Shown here in pieces: positions 43,582 through 52,306 of a DNA stretch of 52,915 bases. Both the position numbers and the translations under genes were made by a program. Under the pieces are notes generated by a model. That model was not told the DNA's origin and made no database searches. It saw only the letters and a program-made list of their open reading frames with translations. Numbering within the stretch: the first letter of the stretch is position 1; each line of letters begins with the position of its first letter. Source of the DNA: Anaerosolibacter carboniphilus (GTDB taxonomy: Bacteria > Bacillota > Clostridia > Peptostreptococcales > Thermotaleaceae); NCBI RefSeq assembly GCF_014205875.1, contig NZ_JACHEN010000038.1, forward strand, positions 1-52,915. The letters run 5' to 3'.

Positions 43582-45660
43582 TTAGCTTAACTTAAATGCT
43601 CGAATTGCATCTTCCAGCTTCTTAGACATTTGACTCATTTCTTCTGCCAACCCACTCATTTGTATTGTGGCATTATTTTGCTCTTCCGTCGCTGCCGATA
43701 CCTCCTGGGATGCCGCAGCCGTTTCTTCTGATACAGCAGATACATTTTCAATCACCGTTAGTACATTGTTTCTACTTTCCATAACACGATCCAGACTTGC
43801 TGTAATCTTGTTAATCTGATCTACCACATGCTCAATGCCTTGGTCAATTTCACCAAAAGTCTCTCTTGTATGCTTCACTGCCTCATTTTGCTCCTGGACT
43901 ACAACTTCAGCAGTTTTCATCGTCTCTTGGGCAAGTTTTACATCTTCCTGGATCGTCATGATGATTTCTTTTACACTATTGCTGGATTGCGCCGTGCTTT
44001 CCGCCAGCTTTCTCACCTCTTCTGCTACTACCGCAAACCCTCTTCCTGCTTCTCCTGCCCTAGCTGCTTCAATCGCTGCATTTAGTGCTAAAAGATTGGT
44101 CTGTTCGGATATTGCCGTAATGGTCTCTACAATATTTCCGATGGTATTTGCCTTATTGCTCAAGCTGCTCACCACACCAGCAACCTTATGAGACACTTTA
44201 TTGCTTTCCACAGTCTTAGTTTCTAACACATTAACGGCCTCTAATCCCTTATGATTCGCAGTATACACAAGATTAGAAGAATCTTTGCTTTCCTCAATAT
44301 GCCGGGCCATCATCTCCAACTCTTTTGATAGTTCGTGAGCCGCCATCGCTCCAGCCTCCGCATCCCGTGCTTGATCATTGGCACCTCGGGCTACTTCTGA
44401 AATTGTTCTTGCTACCTCTTCAATAGATCGGGCTGTCTCCTTCGTTGTAACGCTTACCACTTCAGAGGTTGTCAATACCTGATGAGAGGTTTCACCTATA
44501 CTTTGAATCAAATGGGTCATTCCTTGCATCATGGTATTGAAGCTATTGCTTAGCTTCCCTAACTCATTTTTGCTAGTATATTGGCTTTGTACTGTCAGAT
44601 CACCACGGGACGCCCTATCCATTAATATCATCAATTGTTCGATAGGCTTGGTAATGGCCCTAGAAGTAAAGTAGGTCCCGATGATCACAAGAAGAATAAG
44701 TCCTGATGCAATGAATATATTCCTTTTCTGAATATCCTTCACAAATGCCATGGCACTGGATTTTTTCTGTACTGTAATTACAGCCCAAGGATCTGATATA
44801 CCAGGAAGATTAATGGTTTGATAGGCACTGATGACCGTATCACCATTTCCATCCACATATTCAGCCACCCCAGTTTCTCCACCCAATGCTTTTTCGGTTA
44901 TTTCCTTCAACTTTTCTGGTACTTCAATGGCCTGTTCCTCTATCTTTTCGTTCCCTTTTTCATCCTTTAATACATTCCCATTGCTATCTTTCATTTGTAT
45001 TGTCTTTTTCATCGTTTTGTAATTATAAAGTTCTTTTACTTGGTTTTTCTCCGGATGGGCAATTACTGTTCCCTCTCCATCAATCACATAAACATACTGA
45101 TCCTTCCCTGTACTAAACTTTTCAACCATCTCCTGAAGGGCATCCAACTTAATATCCGAGCCCATGACACCCATCAACTGGCCATCATTATAGATCGGCA
45201 GAATCACAGAGGTTACTGCCACATTTCCATTTACAGAATAATAGGACTTACTGACAAAAGGTTTTTTATCTCCCATGATCTGAATAAACCACCATCGATT
45301 GGAACGATCCCCCAAGTCACCCGATGATTTGGCAGTCTGCATACCATCGGTACCCTGGATATATAGGAGATCAAAGTAGGAATGTCTTTGAATCACATCG
45401 GTCAGTACCTTATTTTGTTCCTCCGTAACAAAGCCTGTTACACTGCTATGGTGAGTGATTTCCTCTGTCGTACTATATGCCTTGTCTATGAAAGCGCTTA
45501 CATTTCCTGCAATGGCATTCGCAACAGTTTTTCCATTTTCTTCAATATACTTGTGAAAATCCTTAGAAATAAAATGATGACTAATGATATTAGATGCGAC
45601 GAATGGTAAAAGAACCATGATCAGTGTAATAATGATAAGCTTGCTTCGAAGTGTCCTCAA
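43582..45660 (-). CDS. Methyl-accepting chemotaxis protein (double-Cache type)
   Basis: The 692 residues have an N-terminal helix (about 8-28), a double-Cache ligand domain (YFDLLYIQGTDGMQTAKSSG, GVMGSDIKLDALQEMV, YVYVIDGEGTVIAHPEKN), a second helix near 315-335, HAMP, and the signalling domain with the conserved tip ISEQTNLLALNAAIEAARAGEAGRGFAVVAEEVRKLAE. dCache receptors often bind amino acids, but the ligand here is unknown. The TTG start has AGGAGAG upstream. It is divergent from the agr cassette, about 260 bp away. Confidence 0.93.
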   Translation of the reverse strand: MRTLRSKLIIITLIMVLLPFVASNIISHHFISKDFHKYIEENGKTVANAIAGNVSAFIDKAYSTTEEITHHSSVTGFVTEEQNKVLTDVIQRHSYFDLLYIQGTDGMQTAKSSGDLGDRSNRWWFIQIMGDKKPFVSKSYYSVNGNVAVTSVILPIYNDGQLMGVMGSDIKLDALQEMVEKFSTGKDQYVYVIDGEGTVIAHPEKNQVKELYNYKTMKKTIQMKDSNGNVLKDEKGNEKIEEQAIEVPEKLKEITEKALGGETGVAEYVDGNGDTVISAYQTINLPGISDPWAVITVQKKSSAMAFVKDIQKRNIFIASGLILLVIIGTYFTSRAITKPIEQLMILMDRASRGDLTVQSQYTSKNELGKLSNSFNTMMQGMTHLIQSIGETSHQVLTTSEVVSVTTKETARSIEEVARTISEVARGANDQARDAEAGAMAAHELSKELEMMARHIEESKDSSNLVYTANHKGLEAVNVLETKTVESNKVSHKVAGVVSSLSNKANTIGNIVETITAISEQTNLLALNAAIEAARAGEAGRGFAVVAEEVRKLAESTAQSSNSVKEIIMTIQEDVKLAQETMKTAEVVVQEQNEAVKHTRETFGEIDQGIEHVVDQINKITASLDRVMESRNNVLTVIENVSAVSEETAAASQEVSAATEEQNNATIQMSGLAEEMSQMSKKLEDAIRAFKLS

Positions 45661-45769
45661 TTACATCTCTCCTTTTGTCTTTTATAAAATATTATTATAA
45701 GATCTTTTTAATTATTCTACACGTTTCGTCATTTTCCTGCATATCATGACCCCTGTTCACAATAATTAG

Positions 45770-45865
45770 TTATCTACACTTAGAAGGTTTTTTACTTTCT
45801 ATGTCGAATTTTATAGTATGTTTATGATACACTACTTTTACAACATCAAATTTTACTATTCCCAT
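45770..45865 (-). CDS. Possible 31-residue small protein in the agrB upstream region
   Basis: MGIVKFDVVKVVYHKHTIKF begins a short basic frame ending KPSKCR, with AAGGAATAAAGG just before the ATG. Codon use looks coding (AAA TTT GAT GTT). It could equally be chance, or the end of a decayed gene. No family recognised. Confidence 0.3.
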   Translation of the reverse strand: MGIVKFDVVKVVYHKHTIKFDIESKKPSKCR

Positions 45866-45917
45866 AACCTTTATTCCTTCTAAAGCTTGATTGATAAGGA
45901 AAAGGAGGCTTTTGAAT

Positions 45918-46556
45918 ATGGAAAAAATGATTGAGCGTACATTGACTTTGTATAAAAATAATCTAGACATCGATAAAGGTCAAGAAGCTATCTTAAAATA
46001 TGGCATTTATTTAGCCTATACTTATATTTTTGGTTTTCTTGCTTCTTTATTTCTAGCCCAAATCTTAGGTATTTTTACTTATGTTTTGGTGCTCCTTATT
46101 GCTATTTCAATATTTAGAAATTTTTCTGGTGGAGCCCATTGTACTTCCATGGGCAATTGCATTGTTTTCAGTGCTGTAACCGCCAATCTGCTGGGCTTAT
46201 TTGCAACAACTTTCCTGGGTCATCAAGTTGTTATGCTACTTACAACCCTCGGGATTTTCCTCTTTGCTTTATGGACAGTTTCTACCTATGCACCTGCTGA
46301 CACACCAGCTAAGCCCATCACTTCTCTTGAAAAAAGAAAGCTTTTAAGGAATCGCTCCTATTTGGTACTAATTTTTTGGTTCACTATAAATTTAGGATGG
46401 TACATATATTTTGATAAGATTCATTCTTTGATCTTTACTTCATCCATTGGCATCCTTTGGCAGAGTATATCCCTGACCAAATTTGGCTATAGACTCTACC
46501 ATGCTTTTGATGCAGTATTCAACAGATTATTTGCGAAAGGAGGAAACTACTTATGA
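45918..46556 (+). CDS. agrB: AgrB-type peptide-processing membrane protease
   Basis: Cuts the AgrD precursor and forms its thiolactone ring. The 212 residues have four to six helices and the catalytic pair His74 and Cys81 in RNFSGGAHCTSMGNC, with the same seven-residue spacing as in Staphylococcus AgrB. Start MEKMIERTL is chosen for AAAGGAGG nine bases upstream; a start nine codons earlier lacks a site. The stop overlaps the agrD start (TTATGATG), coupling the two. First gene of a four-gene plus-strand cassette. Confidence 0.94.
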   Translation: MEKMIERTLTLYKNNLDIDKGQEAILKYGIYLAYTYIFGFLASLFLAQILGIFTYVLVLLIAISIFRNFSGGAHCTSMGNCIVFSAVTANLLGLFATTFLGHQVVMLLTTLGIFLFALWTVSTYAPADTPAKPITSLEKRKLLRNRSYLVLIFWFTINLGWYIYFDKIHSLIFTSSIGILWQSISLTKFGYRLYHAFDAVFNRLFAKGGNYL

Positions 46557-46678
46557 TGAGAAGATTATTACAATTATCCGTAGCCGTACTTACTTTCTTT
46601 GCCTTTACCAGCGCAGCATCTGCATGTACTATTATAGGTTTTCAACCTGAACTACCAGAACAATTAAAAGACATGTAA
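46553..46678 (+). CDS. agrD: AgrD-type cyclic peptide precursor (41 residues)
   Basis: Short gene with AGGAGG nine nt before the ATG. The N-terminal amphipathic leader (MMRRLLQLSVAVLTFFAF, then SAASA) is followed by the core around Cys25 (A-CTIIGF) and a conserved acidic/proline tail QPELPEQLKDM. This leader / Cys core / QPE-x-P tail layout is that of clostridial AgrD peptides. By analogy with Clostridium perfringens AgrD (CLWFT before HQPEEP), the mature signal may be a five-residue thiolactone CTIIG, or CTIIGF. Its stop shares a base with the next gene's start. Confidence 0.92.
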   Translation: MMRRLLQLSVAVLTFFAFTSAASACTIIGFQPELPEQLKDM

Positions 46679-47253
46679 TGACTAAGAAAAATAGCAAAGC
46701 TGCTGTATACTTTGCTATTTTTCTGCTTATTACTTTAATAGGTTTTATTTTGGAGGGACAATTTATGGCAACAGTAGAATCTTTAATCGTCTTTTTTATC
46801 GAAGGATTTCTAAGCCTGGGTGCTGGCTTAGGTATATTGGGTATTCGCTTGAATTTACGTCATATGGGACTTCTGTCTTGCCTATATTCCCTCATCACTT
46901 ATGGTGTTCGAAAGCTTTATGCGTTATATAACATTCCTTTTGGCACTCATACCTTTATTATCCTTGGTATTTTTGCATTATTCATTGTTTTCATCGGAAA
47001 GCAAAAAATATTGGACAGTATTCTTTCGGTAATTGTTAGTCTATCTCTTATGCTATTAGGTGAAAGTTTTTTCCTTTTTCCCATATTGAATTTCCTAGGT
47101 GTTGATTTTACCACTTTGACCACTAGAATCGGCGGCACCCTTTTACTAGCGCTTGCTGTATATATTCCTCTAATCATTGCTTTTTGCTTTTGCTATGTTT
47201 TAAAGTTTACAGTTATTAACATGAATCATTTTAAAAATGTAAATAGATTGTAG
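46678..47253 (+). CDS. Six-helix membrane protein of the agr cassette (possible split receptor)
   Basis: The 191 residues contain six probable helices (about 8-26, 31-55, 62-78, 88-105, 110-132, 150-178), with short loops and no soluble domain. I do not recognise it by sequence. Position between agrD and a short AgrC-like kinase, and a helix number like that of the AgrC sensor region, suggest it is the peptide-sensing half of a receptor encoded apart from its kinase; it could instead be an exporter or immunity factor. The ATG overlaps the agrD stop. A second ATG at 46765 has GGAGGG seven nt upstream and would drop the first helix. Confidence 0.75.
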   Translation: MTKKNSKAAVYFAIFLLITLIGFILEGQFMATVESLIVFFIEGFLSLGAGLGILGIRLNLRHMGLLSCLYSLITYGVRKLYALYNIPFGTHTFIILGIFALFIVFIGKQKILDSILSVIVSLSLMLLGESFFLFPILNFLGVDFTTLTTRIGGTLLLALAVYIPLIIAFCFCYVLKFTVINMNHFKNVNRL

Positions 47254-47262
47254 GGATCTGCT

Positions 47263-48105
47263 ATGAAGTTATATACAAAAGCTTATTTCCTGATCATTGT
47301 TATACTTGTACAGAGCTTGACTGTGATTTTACTAACTAACCAGCTTTTTATTAATATGATAAAAGGATTGCTGGCTTTCGATAAGTACTCTTATCCCGTA
47401 GCCATCATTTTGAACCTACTGGCCATCAGTGCTTTTTTCTCCATCTACTTTGTCTTGAGATTTCTTCATATCGAGAGAGAGTCTATCATAAAGCTGAATC
47501 ACTCCCAGGAAGTCATTGATGCCCTCCATGGGCAGAAGCATGATTTTAACAATCATCTGAATTTGATTGCTGGAATGCTTCAGGTCGGAAAGCCGGAAAG
47601 AGCTTTAGAATATATTTTTGATGTGTCACAAAAAGTGGATGAAGTATTTTCAATTTCTAAAATTAAAAACATCGAAATCGCTGCTACCCTGAGTAGAAAA
47701 TGCGCCATTGCAGAAAGTAAAGGGATCACTGTAGAGATGGATATCACCACTTCTTTAGAAAATCTAAGGATGGATCCCATCGAATTGTGCAAAGTACTAT
47801 TTAATCTTTTGGATAATGCGATCTACGAACTGGAACATAGTGACCATGAACAAAAAATCTTAAGCATTGATATCTCAGATCATGACCACAGGTACTGTAT
47901 TGCCATCGGAAACTCCTATCCCATACTACCCTCTGAGTTATATGACAGAGTCTTTCAGCCAAGGTATACAACAAAGAATGGTGAAGGTCATGGCTACGGT
48001 TTAAGTATTGTAAAACAAATTGTGGACAAAAATAAAGGAAGTATTGCTGTGGAAAGCTACGAGGGCATAGGCACAATTTTCACAGTTTTCTTACCGCAAA
48101 TATAA
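47263..48105 (+). CDS. AgrC/Spo0B-like histidine kinase with short sensor
   Basis: The 280 residues have two N-terminal helices (about 7-27 and 43-67), the dimerisation/phospho-His motif GQKHDFNNHLN (His93) of AgrC-type kinases, and a GHKL ATPase with N box LFNLLDNAIYELE and G box GEGHGYGLSIVKQ. A normal AgrC is about 430 residues with five to seven helices, so this one lacks most of the sensor. No response-regulator gene follows: the next feature is a terminator and a gene on the other strand. AGGGATC lies shortly before the ATG. Confidence 0.88.
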   Translation: MKLYTKAYFLIIVILVQSLTVILLTNQLFINMIKGLLAFDKYSYPVAIILNLLAISAFFSIYFVLRFLHIERESIIKLNHSQEVIDALHGQKHDFNNHLNLIAGMLQVGKPERALEYIFDVSQKVDEVFSISKIKNIEIAATLSRKCAIAESKGITVEMDITTSLENLRMDPIELCKVLFNLLDNAIYELEHSDHEQKILSIDISDHDHRYCIAIGNSYPILPSELYDRVFQPRYTTKNGEGHGYGLSIVKQIVDKNKGSIAVESYEGIGTIFTVFLPQI

Positions 48106-48144
48106 AAGAGTGTATAAATAGATAAACTATTTATACACTCTTTT
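48104..48144 (+). terminator. Bidirectional terminator closing the agr cassette
   Basis: AAAAGAGTGTATAAATAG/CTATTTATACACTCTTTT, a perfect 18-bp stem overlapping the kinase stop codon and serving the GntR gene on the other strand. Confidence 0.85.
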
Positions 48145-48147
48145 ATA

Positions 48148-48816
48148 TTACTTGCTCGTATTCTCTACGTTTTTCATAGAATTGTTTACATGCACGGTAA
48201 GGGCCTTTTCAGCTCTTTCCTTGTCTCTATCCAAGAACGCATCCAAAATCGCTTTGTGTTCTTCCAATGCATGAGGCATCCTGCCTTCGTTCTCTAAAGA
48301 TTTTTTTCTTGTCTGCTTCACATAATATTGGAAATCCTTTAATACCTGCTCCAAATATCTACTTTTCGTTGCTTTATAAATCGTTTCATGGAATCTGGTA
48401 TTCTGCTCGGCAAACTTATCCTTATCTTTTTTGAATGCATAGAACTCCATTAGTTCATAGGTTTCCTTTAGATCTTGTAATTCTTGATCTGTAATCCGCT
48501 CTACAGCCCAAGTCGCAGCAATTCCTTCAATCGCTCTACGAATGGTAAAAATATCTTGTATATCTTGCTTTGTAATCCCTTTCACCACAACGCCACGATT
48601 TGGGATGTTTTCTACAATCCCATCGAGCTCCAATTGTTTTAAAGCTTCCCTTACCGGTGTACGGCTGACGCCTAATTCCTCCGCGAGTTTTGCTTCTACC
48701 AACTTTTCGCCTTCTGTATATTTTCCATGTAATATATCATCTCTAATGACGTTAAATATCTTCGATGTCAAGGATAATCTCCCTACATTATCCTCGTTCA
48801 GCAGATCCCTTCCCAT
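48148..48816 (-). CDS. GntR family (FadR/FCD) transcriptional regulator
   Basis: The 222 residues have an N-terminal winged helix (KLVEAKLAEELGVSRTPVREALKQLELDGIVE) and a helical FCD ligand domain (FTIRRAIEGIAATWAVERI; FHETIYKATKSRYLEQVL) with the usual metal-binding Asp/His pattern. Such regulators sense small organic acids. The start MGRDLLN has GGAGG upstream; an ATG six codons earlier does not. The palindrome just upstream is a likely autoregulatory site. The controlled pathway is unknown, though pepD on the other side is a possible target. Confidence 0.9.
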   Translation of the reverse strand: MGRDLLNEDNVGRLSLTSKIFNVIRDDILHGKYTEGEKLVEAKLAEELGVSRTPVREALKQLELDGIVENIPNRGVVVKGITKQDIQDIFTIRRAIEGIAATWAVERITDQELQDLKETYELMEFYAFKKDKDKFAEQNTRFHETIYKATKSRYLEQVLKDFQYYVKQTRKKSLENEGRMPHALEEHKAILDAFLDRDKERAEKALTVHVNNSMKNVENTSK

Positions 48817-48845
48817 AATATCCTCCATATCCAAATAATATTTTA

Positions 48846-48874
48846 CCTACCAGTGTATTCTCCGATCTGGTAGG
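48846..48874. promoter_or_regulatory. Palindromic candidate operator of the GntR regulator
   Basis: CCTACCAG and CTGGTAGG form a perfect 8-bp inverted repeat 13 bp apart, 29 nt upstream of the regulator start. The CTGGTAG half-site is like FCD-regulator sites. Confidence 0.5.
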
Positions 48875-49362
48875 CAAACGCATTCCTTACAAGCCCATTT
48901 TATTATAAAAACGCAGCAATGTCAATGTATACAGGAGTGCAGTAATACATTCTCGAAATTGCATTCTTAAAAATTTCTCCTTCATTCTTAGGATCTTTAA
49001 ATATAGAGGTACATTCTATATCGCATACCATAGCAGCCTACGCATCCTTCATATTTCCCATCTCACATAGAAAATATACATGTTCATGAATAGAGAAATG
49101 TTGATGAAAAGCACTTCTATCGGAACGACAATTGAAATATTCTACTTCGTACGCTTCAAAACCTAACATTTTTCCCTTTTTCTTACAAATTCATTTCATA
49201 AAAGTTGTAATTTTTTCATAAAATTTTAAATAATTTTCCAACCAGAAGGAAATGTTAAAACTTTGTAGAATGACTATTGTTGGAAACGTATCATTTAGTT
49301 TACATATATTATTTTATTTTTCTCCTATTTCTAAACTTTAACCATTGGAAAGGATGATTTTC
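48875..49362. other. Long intergenic region before pepD, nothing firm
   Basis: AT-rich DNA of about 490 bp. No reading frame with a ribosome site, RNA motif or clear repeat was found. A TTGGAAACG stretch near 49.28 kb does not complete a catabolite (cre) site. Confidence 0.45.
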
Positions 49363-50820
49363 GTGAGTGTATCAATCAACCAGTTAAGACCTCAAGCTGT
49401 TTTTCATTATTTCGAAGAAATATCAAAAATTCCCCATGGCTCTGGTAATGAGAAAGCTATCAGTGATTATTTGGTAGACTTTGCAAAACAACATGGTCTT
49501 GAGGTAATCCAAGATCCTGCCATGAACATAATCATTAAAAAAGGCCCTTCTCTTGGTTATGAGAACGCACCTACGGTAATTATTCAGGGCCACATGGATA
49601 TGGTATGCGAAAAGAACAAGGATACCGTCCATGATTTTGAAAAGGATCCACTTCAATTAAGAGTCATTGAGGATATGCTCTATGCCACCAATACCACATT
49701 GGGCGCTGATAACGGTATCGCCATCGCCTATGCATTAGCAATTTTGGCTGCCAATGATATCCCCCATCCACCGCTGGAGGTTCTGGTTACTGTAGAAGAA
49801 GAGACTGGTATGGGTGGTGCCATGACCATTGACCCATCTCATCTTAAAGGCAGTATCCTCATCAATATTGACTCCGAAGAAGAAGGCCACCTCCTTGTAA
49901 GCTGTGCCGGTGGTGTGAGAACCAAACACATCCTATCGATTGCTTGGGAGGATGTGAAAGCAGGTACAGATACTTATGGCATTCGAATCCGTGGTTTAAA
50001 GGGTGGCCATTCTGGCATGGAAATTGACAAGGGTCGTGGCAATGCGAATAAACTCATGGGTAGAATTTTAAATGACTTATCTACGGTTTGTCAGTTCCAG
50101 ATAATTGATATCAACGGTGGTTCTAAAATGAATGCCATCCCAAGAGAATGTGATGCCCTCCTATCTGTGAGTCAAGAAGATGAGCAGGCACTAAAAACTA
50201 AAATTGAAGAGTGGAATCAGCTTCTCAAAAATGAATTACGGGTATCGGATCCAGATGTGGTTGTAAAGCTAGACAGAGTGGATGATGAAATCAAGAAAGT
50301 ATTCTCTAAGGATACAACCCATAAAGTGATTGCCTCTTTGGTACTCATCCCCAATGGTGTTCAAACCATGAGTATGGATATTCAGGGTCTCGTAGAGAGC
50401 TCAACCAATTTAGGGGTGGTCACTACAGATCAAGATATGGTACGATTTGAAAGTGCTATTCGTAGTTCTGTAAGAAGCTTAAAGTATAAAATTTTAAATG
50501 AAGCCAAAATGGTTGCTAAAATCCTAGACTGTGAATTAAAAGCAGACTCTGATTACCCTGAATGGTCCTACAATCCTGATTCTAAAATTCGACCTTTATT
50601 TCAAAAGGTTTATGAAGAGAAGTATGGTGAAGAAGCGAAGATTATCGCCATCCATGCCGGTGTGGAATGTGGTCTCTTTAAAGAAAAAATGGAACACTTG
50701 GATATGATCTCCTTTGGTCCAAATATGTATGATGTCCATACACCCAATGAGCATCTAAGCATTTCTTCTACAGAACGAACATGGGATTATCTATTGTCCG
50801 TATTAAAAGAAATTAAATAG
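49363..50820 (+). CDS. pepD: Aminoacyl-histidine dipeptidase (M20C)
   Basis: Cytosolic zinc peptidase that splits dipeptides such as Xaa-His. The 485 residues show metal ligands in IQGHMDMVCEKN, TLGADNGIAIAYALA and VTVEEETGMGG, a dimerisation insert (about 185-380) and the C-terminal HAGVECGLFKEK His. Start is a GTG, chosen for GGAAAGGA eight nt upstream; an in-frame ATG and TTG upstream overlap that site. It is a single-gene unit ending in a strong terminator. In a Stickland fermenter it would feed free amino acids. Confidence 0.95.
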   Translation: MSVSINQLRPQAVFHYFEEISKIPHGSGNEKAISDYLVDFAKQHGLEVIQDPAMNIIIKKGPSLGYENAPTVIIQGHMDMVCEKNKDTVHDFEKDPLQLRVIEDMLYATNTTLGADNGIAIAYALAILAANDIPHPPLEVLVTVEEETGMGGAMTIDPSHLKGSILINIDSEEEGHLLVSCAGGVRTKHILSIAWEDVKAGTDTYGIRIRGLKGGHSGMEIDKGRGNANKLMGRILNDLSTVCQFQIIDINGGSKMNAIPRECDALLSVSQEDEQALKTKIEEWNQLLKNELRVSDPDVVVKLDRVDDEIKKVFSKDTTHKVIASLVLIPNGVQTMSMDIQGLVESSTNLGVVTTDQDMVRFESAIRSSVRSLKYKILNEAKMVAKILDCELKADSDYPEWSYNPDSKIRPLFQKVYEEKYGEEAKIIAIHAGVECGLFKEKMEHLDMISFGPNMYDVHTPNEHLSISSTERTWDYLLSVLKEIK

Positions 50821-50904
50821 TTTATCCAATTATATATAACTTTCTTGGAAATAATCTTTCTATTCAGTAAAGAAGCAACAAACAGAACAGAAAAATATAA
50901 CAGT

Positions 50905-50945
50905 ATAAAATAAATGGGAGTGACTGTCACTCCCATTTATTTTAT
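50905..50945. terminator. Bidirectional terminator after pepD
   Basis: ATAAAATAAATGGGAGTGAC and its complement form a 20-bp perfect palindrome with a tiny loop and A/T-rich outer arms, usable from both strands. Confidence 0.85.
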
Positions 50946-51372
50946 ATCAAGATATATAGTTTTTTCATCTTGAATCCATTTTGCAGTACAATTTAGCATG
51001 TCCGTAATAAAACCAATTTCAACTTTTGTTTTTCCAAAAGATAAAACAGTATTAGAAATAATAAGGAAACACAGTTTTTTTATTAAAAGCTTGCAGAGAG
51101 ATACTCTTTTCATTTAAAACAACTGATATATTTTTATTGTATAGTTAGGCTGAATAATAATCCTCTGATCTAATGAGCTCATAATTAGCAATATTAGCTA
51201 CTGACACTAAATCAACAAAAGCTTTTCCGTTTCTAATTATAACCTTCTCATTTCCATCAATTACCCTACCATCATCTAATGATACCAATAGTTCATTTGC
51301 TTTAAAATTTGCACTTAAACCATTTTTTACATATGCTCTATAAGATACGTTAATAGTACTAAAATTGACCAA
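50937..51372 (-). pseudogene. Frameshifted copper-amine-oxidase-N1-like (stalk) domain gene
   Basis: Three minus-strand frames join into one domain. The first is VIDGNEKVIIRNGKAFVDLV ending at SEDYYSA; then, in another frame, NKNISVVLNEKSISLQAFNK; then NTVLSFGKTKVEIGFITDML and on to IYLDIK. The pattern (NGRTFVPL-like IRNGKAFVDL, then GKTKVEIGFITDML...AKWIQDEKTIYL) recalls CuAO_N1 stalk domains of Gram-positive surface proteins. At least two frameshifts and stops break it, and no proper start or signal peptide remains. The last frame ends inside the pepD terminator hairpin. Confidence 0.55.
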
Positions 51373-51560
51373 AAAAATGGCTTAAGCATTTCCTTTTTAT
51401 TTTTTTCTGCAACAAAAATTATAATTATACATAACCCAACTAATATTCCAAAAAAACTTGATAGTTGATTTAATAGAGTATTTTTTGAAAATATATAGGC
51501 TCCCCTCAGCAAAAGGTAAAATAATCCGCTAACATATGTAATATTTATTAAATGCTTCAT
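51327..51560 (-). CDS. Small membrane protein (77 residues)
   Basis: MKHLINITYVSGLFYLLLRG begins a protein with two to three helices (about 5-20, 30-50, 57-74), a loop EKNKKEML and the end TYLIEHM. AGAGGAG before the ATG supports translation from here rather than 16 codons upstream. It overlaps the broken stalk-domain gene. The family is not recognised. It follows the LuxR gene on the same strand. Confidence 0.55.
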   Translation of the reverse strand: MKHLINITYVSGLFYLLLRGAYIFSKNTLLNQLSSFFGILVGLCIIIIFVAEKNKKEMLKPFFWSILVLLTYLIEHM

Positions 51561-51616
51561 AATATTCTCCTCTCTTTCGACCTGTATAGTATAGTTTCCA
51601 ATCAACACAGTTATAA

Positions 51617-52306
51617 TTATGCTTCTTTATAGATATTTAATATTTTCATAGCACTGTATTTACTTATAAATTCAGCTCTATTATTAACGTTTAACTTTTC
51701 ATAAATACTGGATATGATTTTCCTCAATGTAGACAAGGAAATATGACATGCTTGGTATATTTCTTTGTCTGTAAAGCCCAATTCTAAATAATGCGCAACT
51801 TGGCTTTCTTTTGGAGAGAGATGGACCTCATCGGTTTTACCATCTAAAATGTATCCATCTTGAAAATTATTCATTATGCTTTGAATAATAAAGTTCTTAT
51901 AAAAGGTCGTAACTAACATTTCAATAAATAATATTAGATCCTCGTTAATTTCCCGTCTTGTAATCATTGATATAAAAAATATCATTTCACCATTTTTTTT
52001 TTGAATAGGCTTAGTTAAGATATCACCTATTTTTTCTGTGTTTAGTTGTATAGAAATTGATTTTTTCTCTCTTGATAACAATATATTTTCTTTTATTTTT
52101 TCTTCTAAATCAGCGAGGATTGTTTCTTCATTAAGATTGAACCCCTTATAATTCAATATAATTATATTATTTAAATTAAATTCAGTCAAAACAAATAGAA
52201 TTTCCGTACTTAGATTATTCATCACATTCGTAATGGATAGTTCATTAATTGTCTTTTTTAAAATACTTATAGCGCACCGCTTATTGTTAGTAAAAATTTC
52301 ACGCAT
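51617..52306 (-). CDS. LuxR-type (GerE HTH) transcriptional regulator
   Basis: The 229 residues end in a LuxR helix-turn-helix (LSPKESQVAHYLELGFTDKEIYQACHISLSTLRKIISSIYEKLNVNNRAEFISKY, about 162-218). The N-terminal 160 residues are not a receiver: no phospho-Asp pattern is visible. They look like a GAF/PAS-like sensor (LFVLTEFNLNNIIILNYKGF; GEMIFFISMITRR). GGAGGG precedes the ATG. It faces away from the secreted-protein gene across about 255 bp of very AT-rich DNA, a common layout for a regulator and its target. Confidence 0.82.
   Translation of the reverse strand: MREIFTNNKRCAISILKKTINELSITNVMNNLSTEILFVLTEFNLNNIIILNYKGFNLNEETILADLEEKIKENILLSREKKSISIQLNTEKIGDILTKPIQKKNGEMIFFISMITRREINEDLILFIEMLVTTFYKNFIIQSIMNNFQDGYILDGKTDEVHLSPKESQVAHYLELGFTDKEIYQACHISLSTLRKIISSIYEKLNVNNRAEFISKYSAMKILNIYKEA

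Noticed and set aside
49279..49293. TTGGAAACGTATCA as a catabolite-response (cre) site before pepD
   Set aside because: The spacing between the CG and the final CA is one base short of the consensus.
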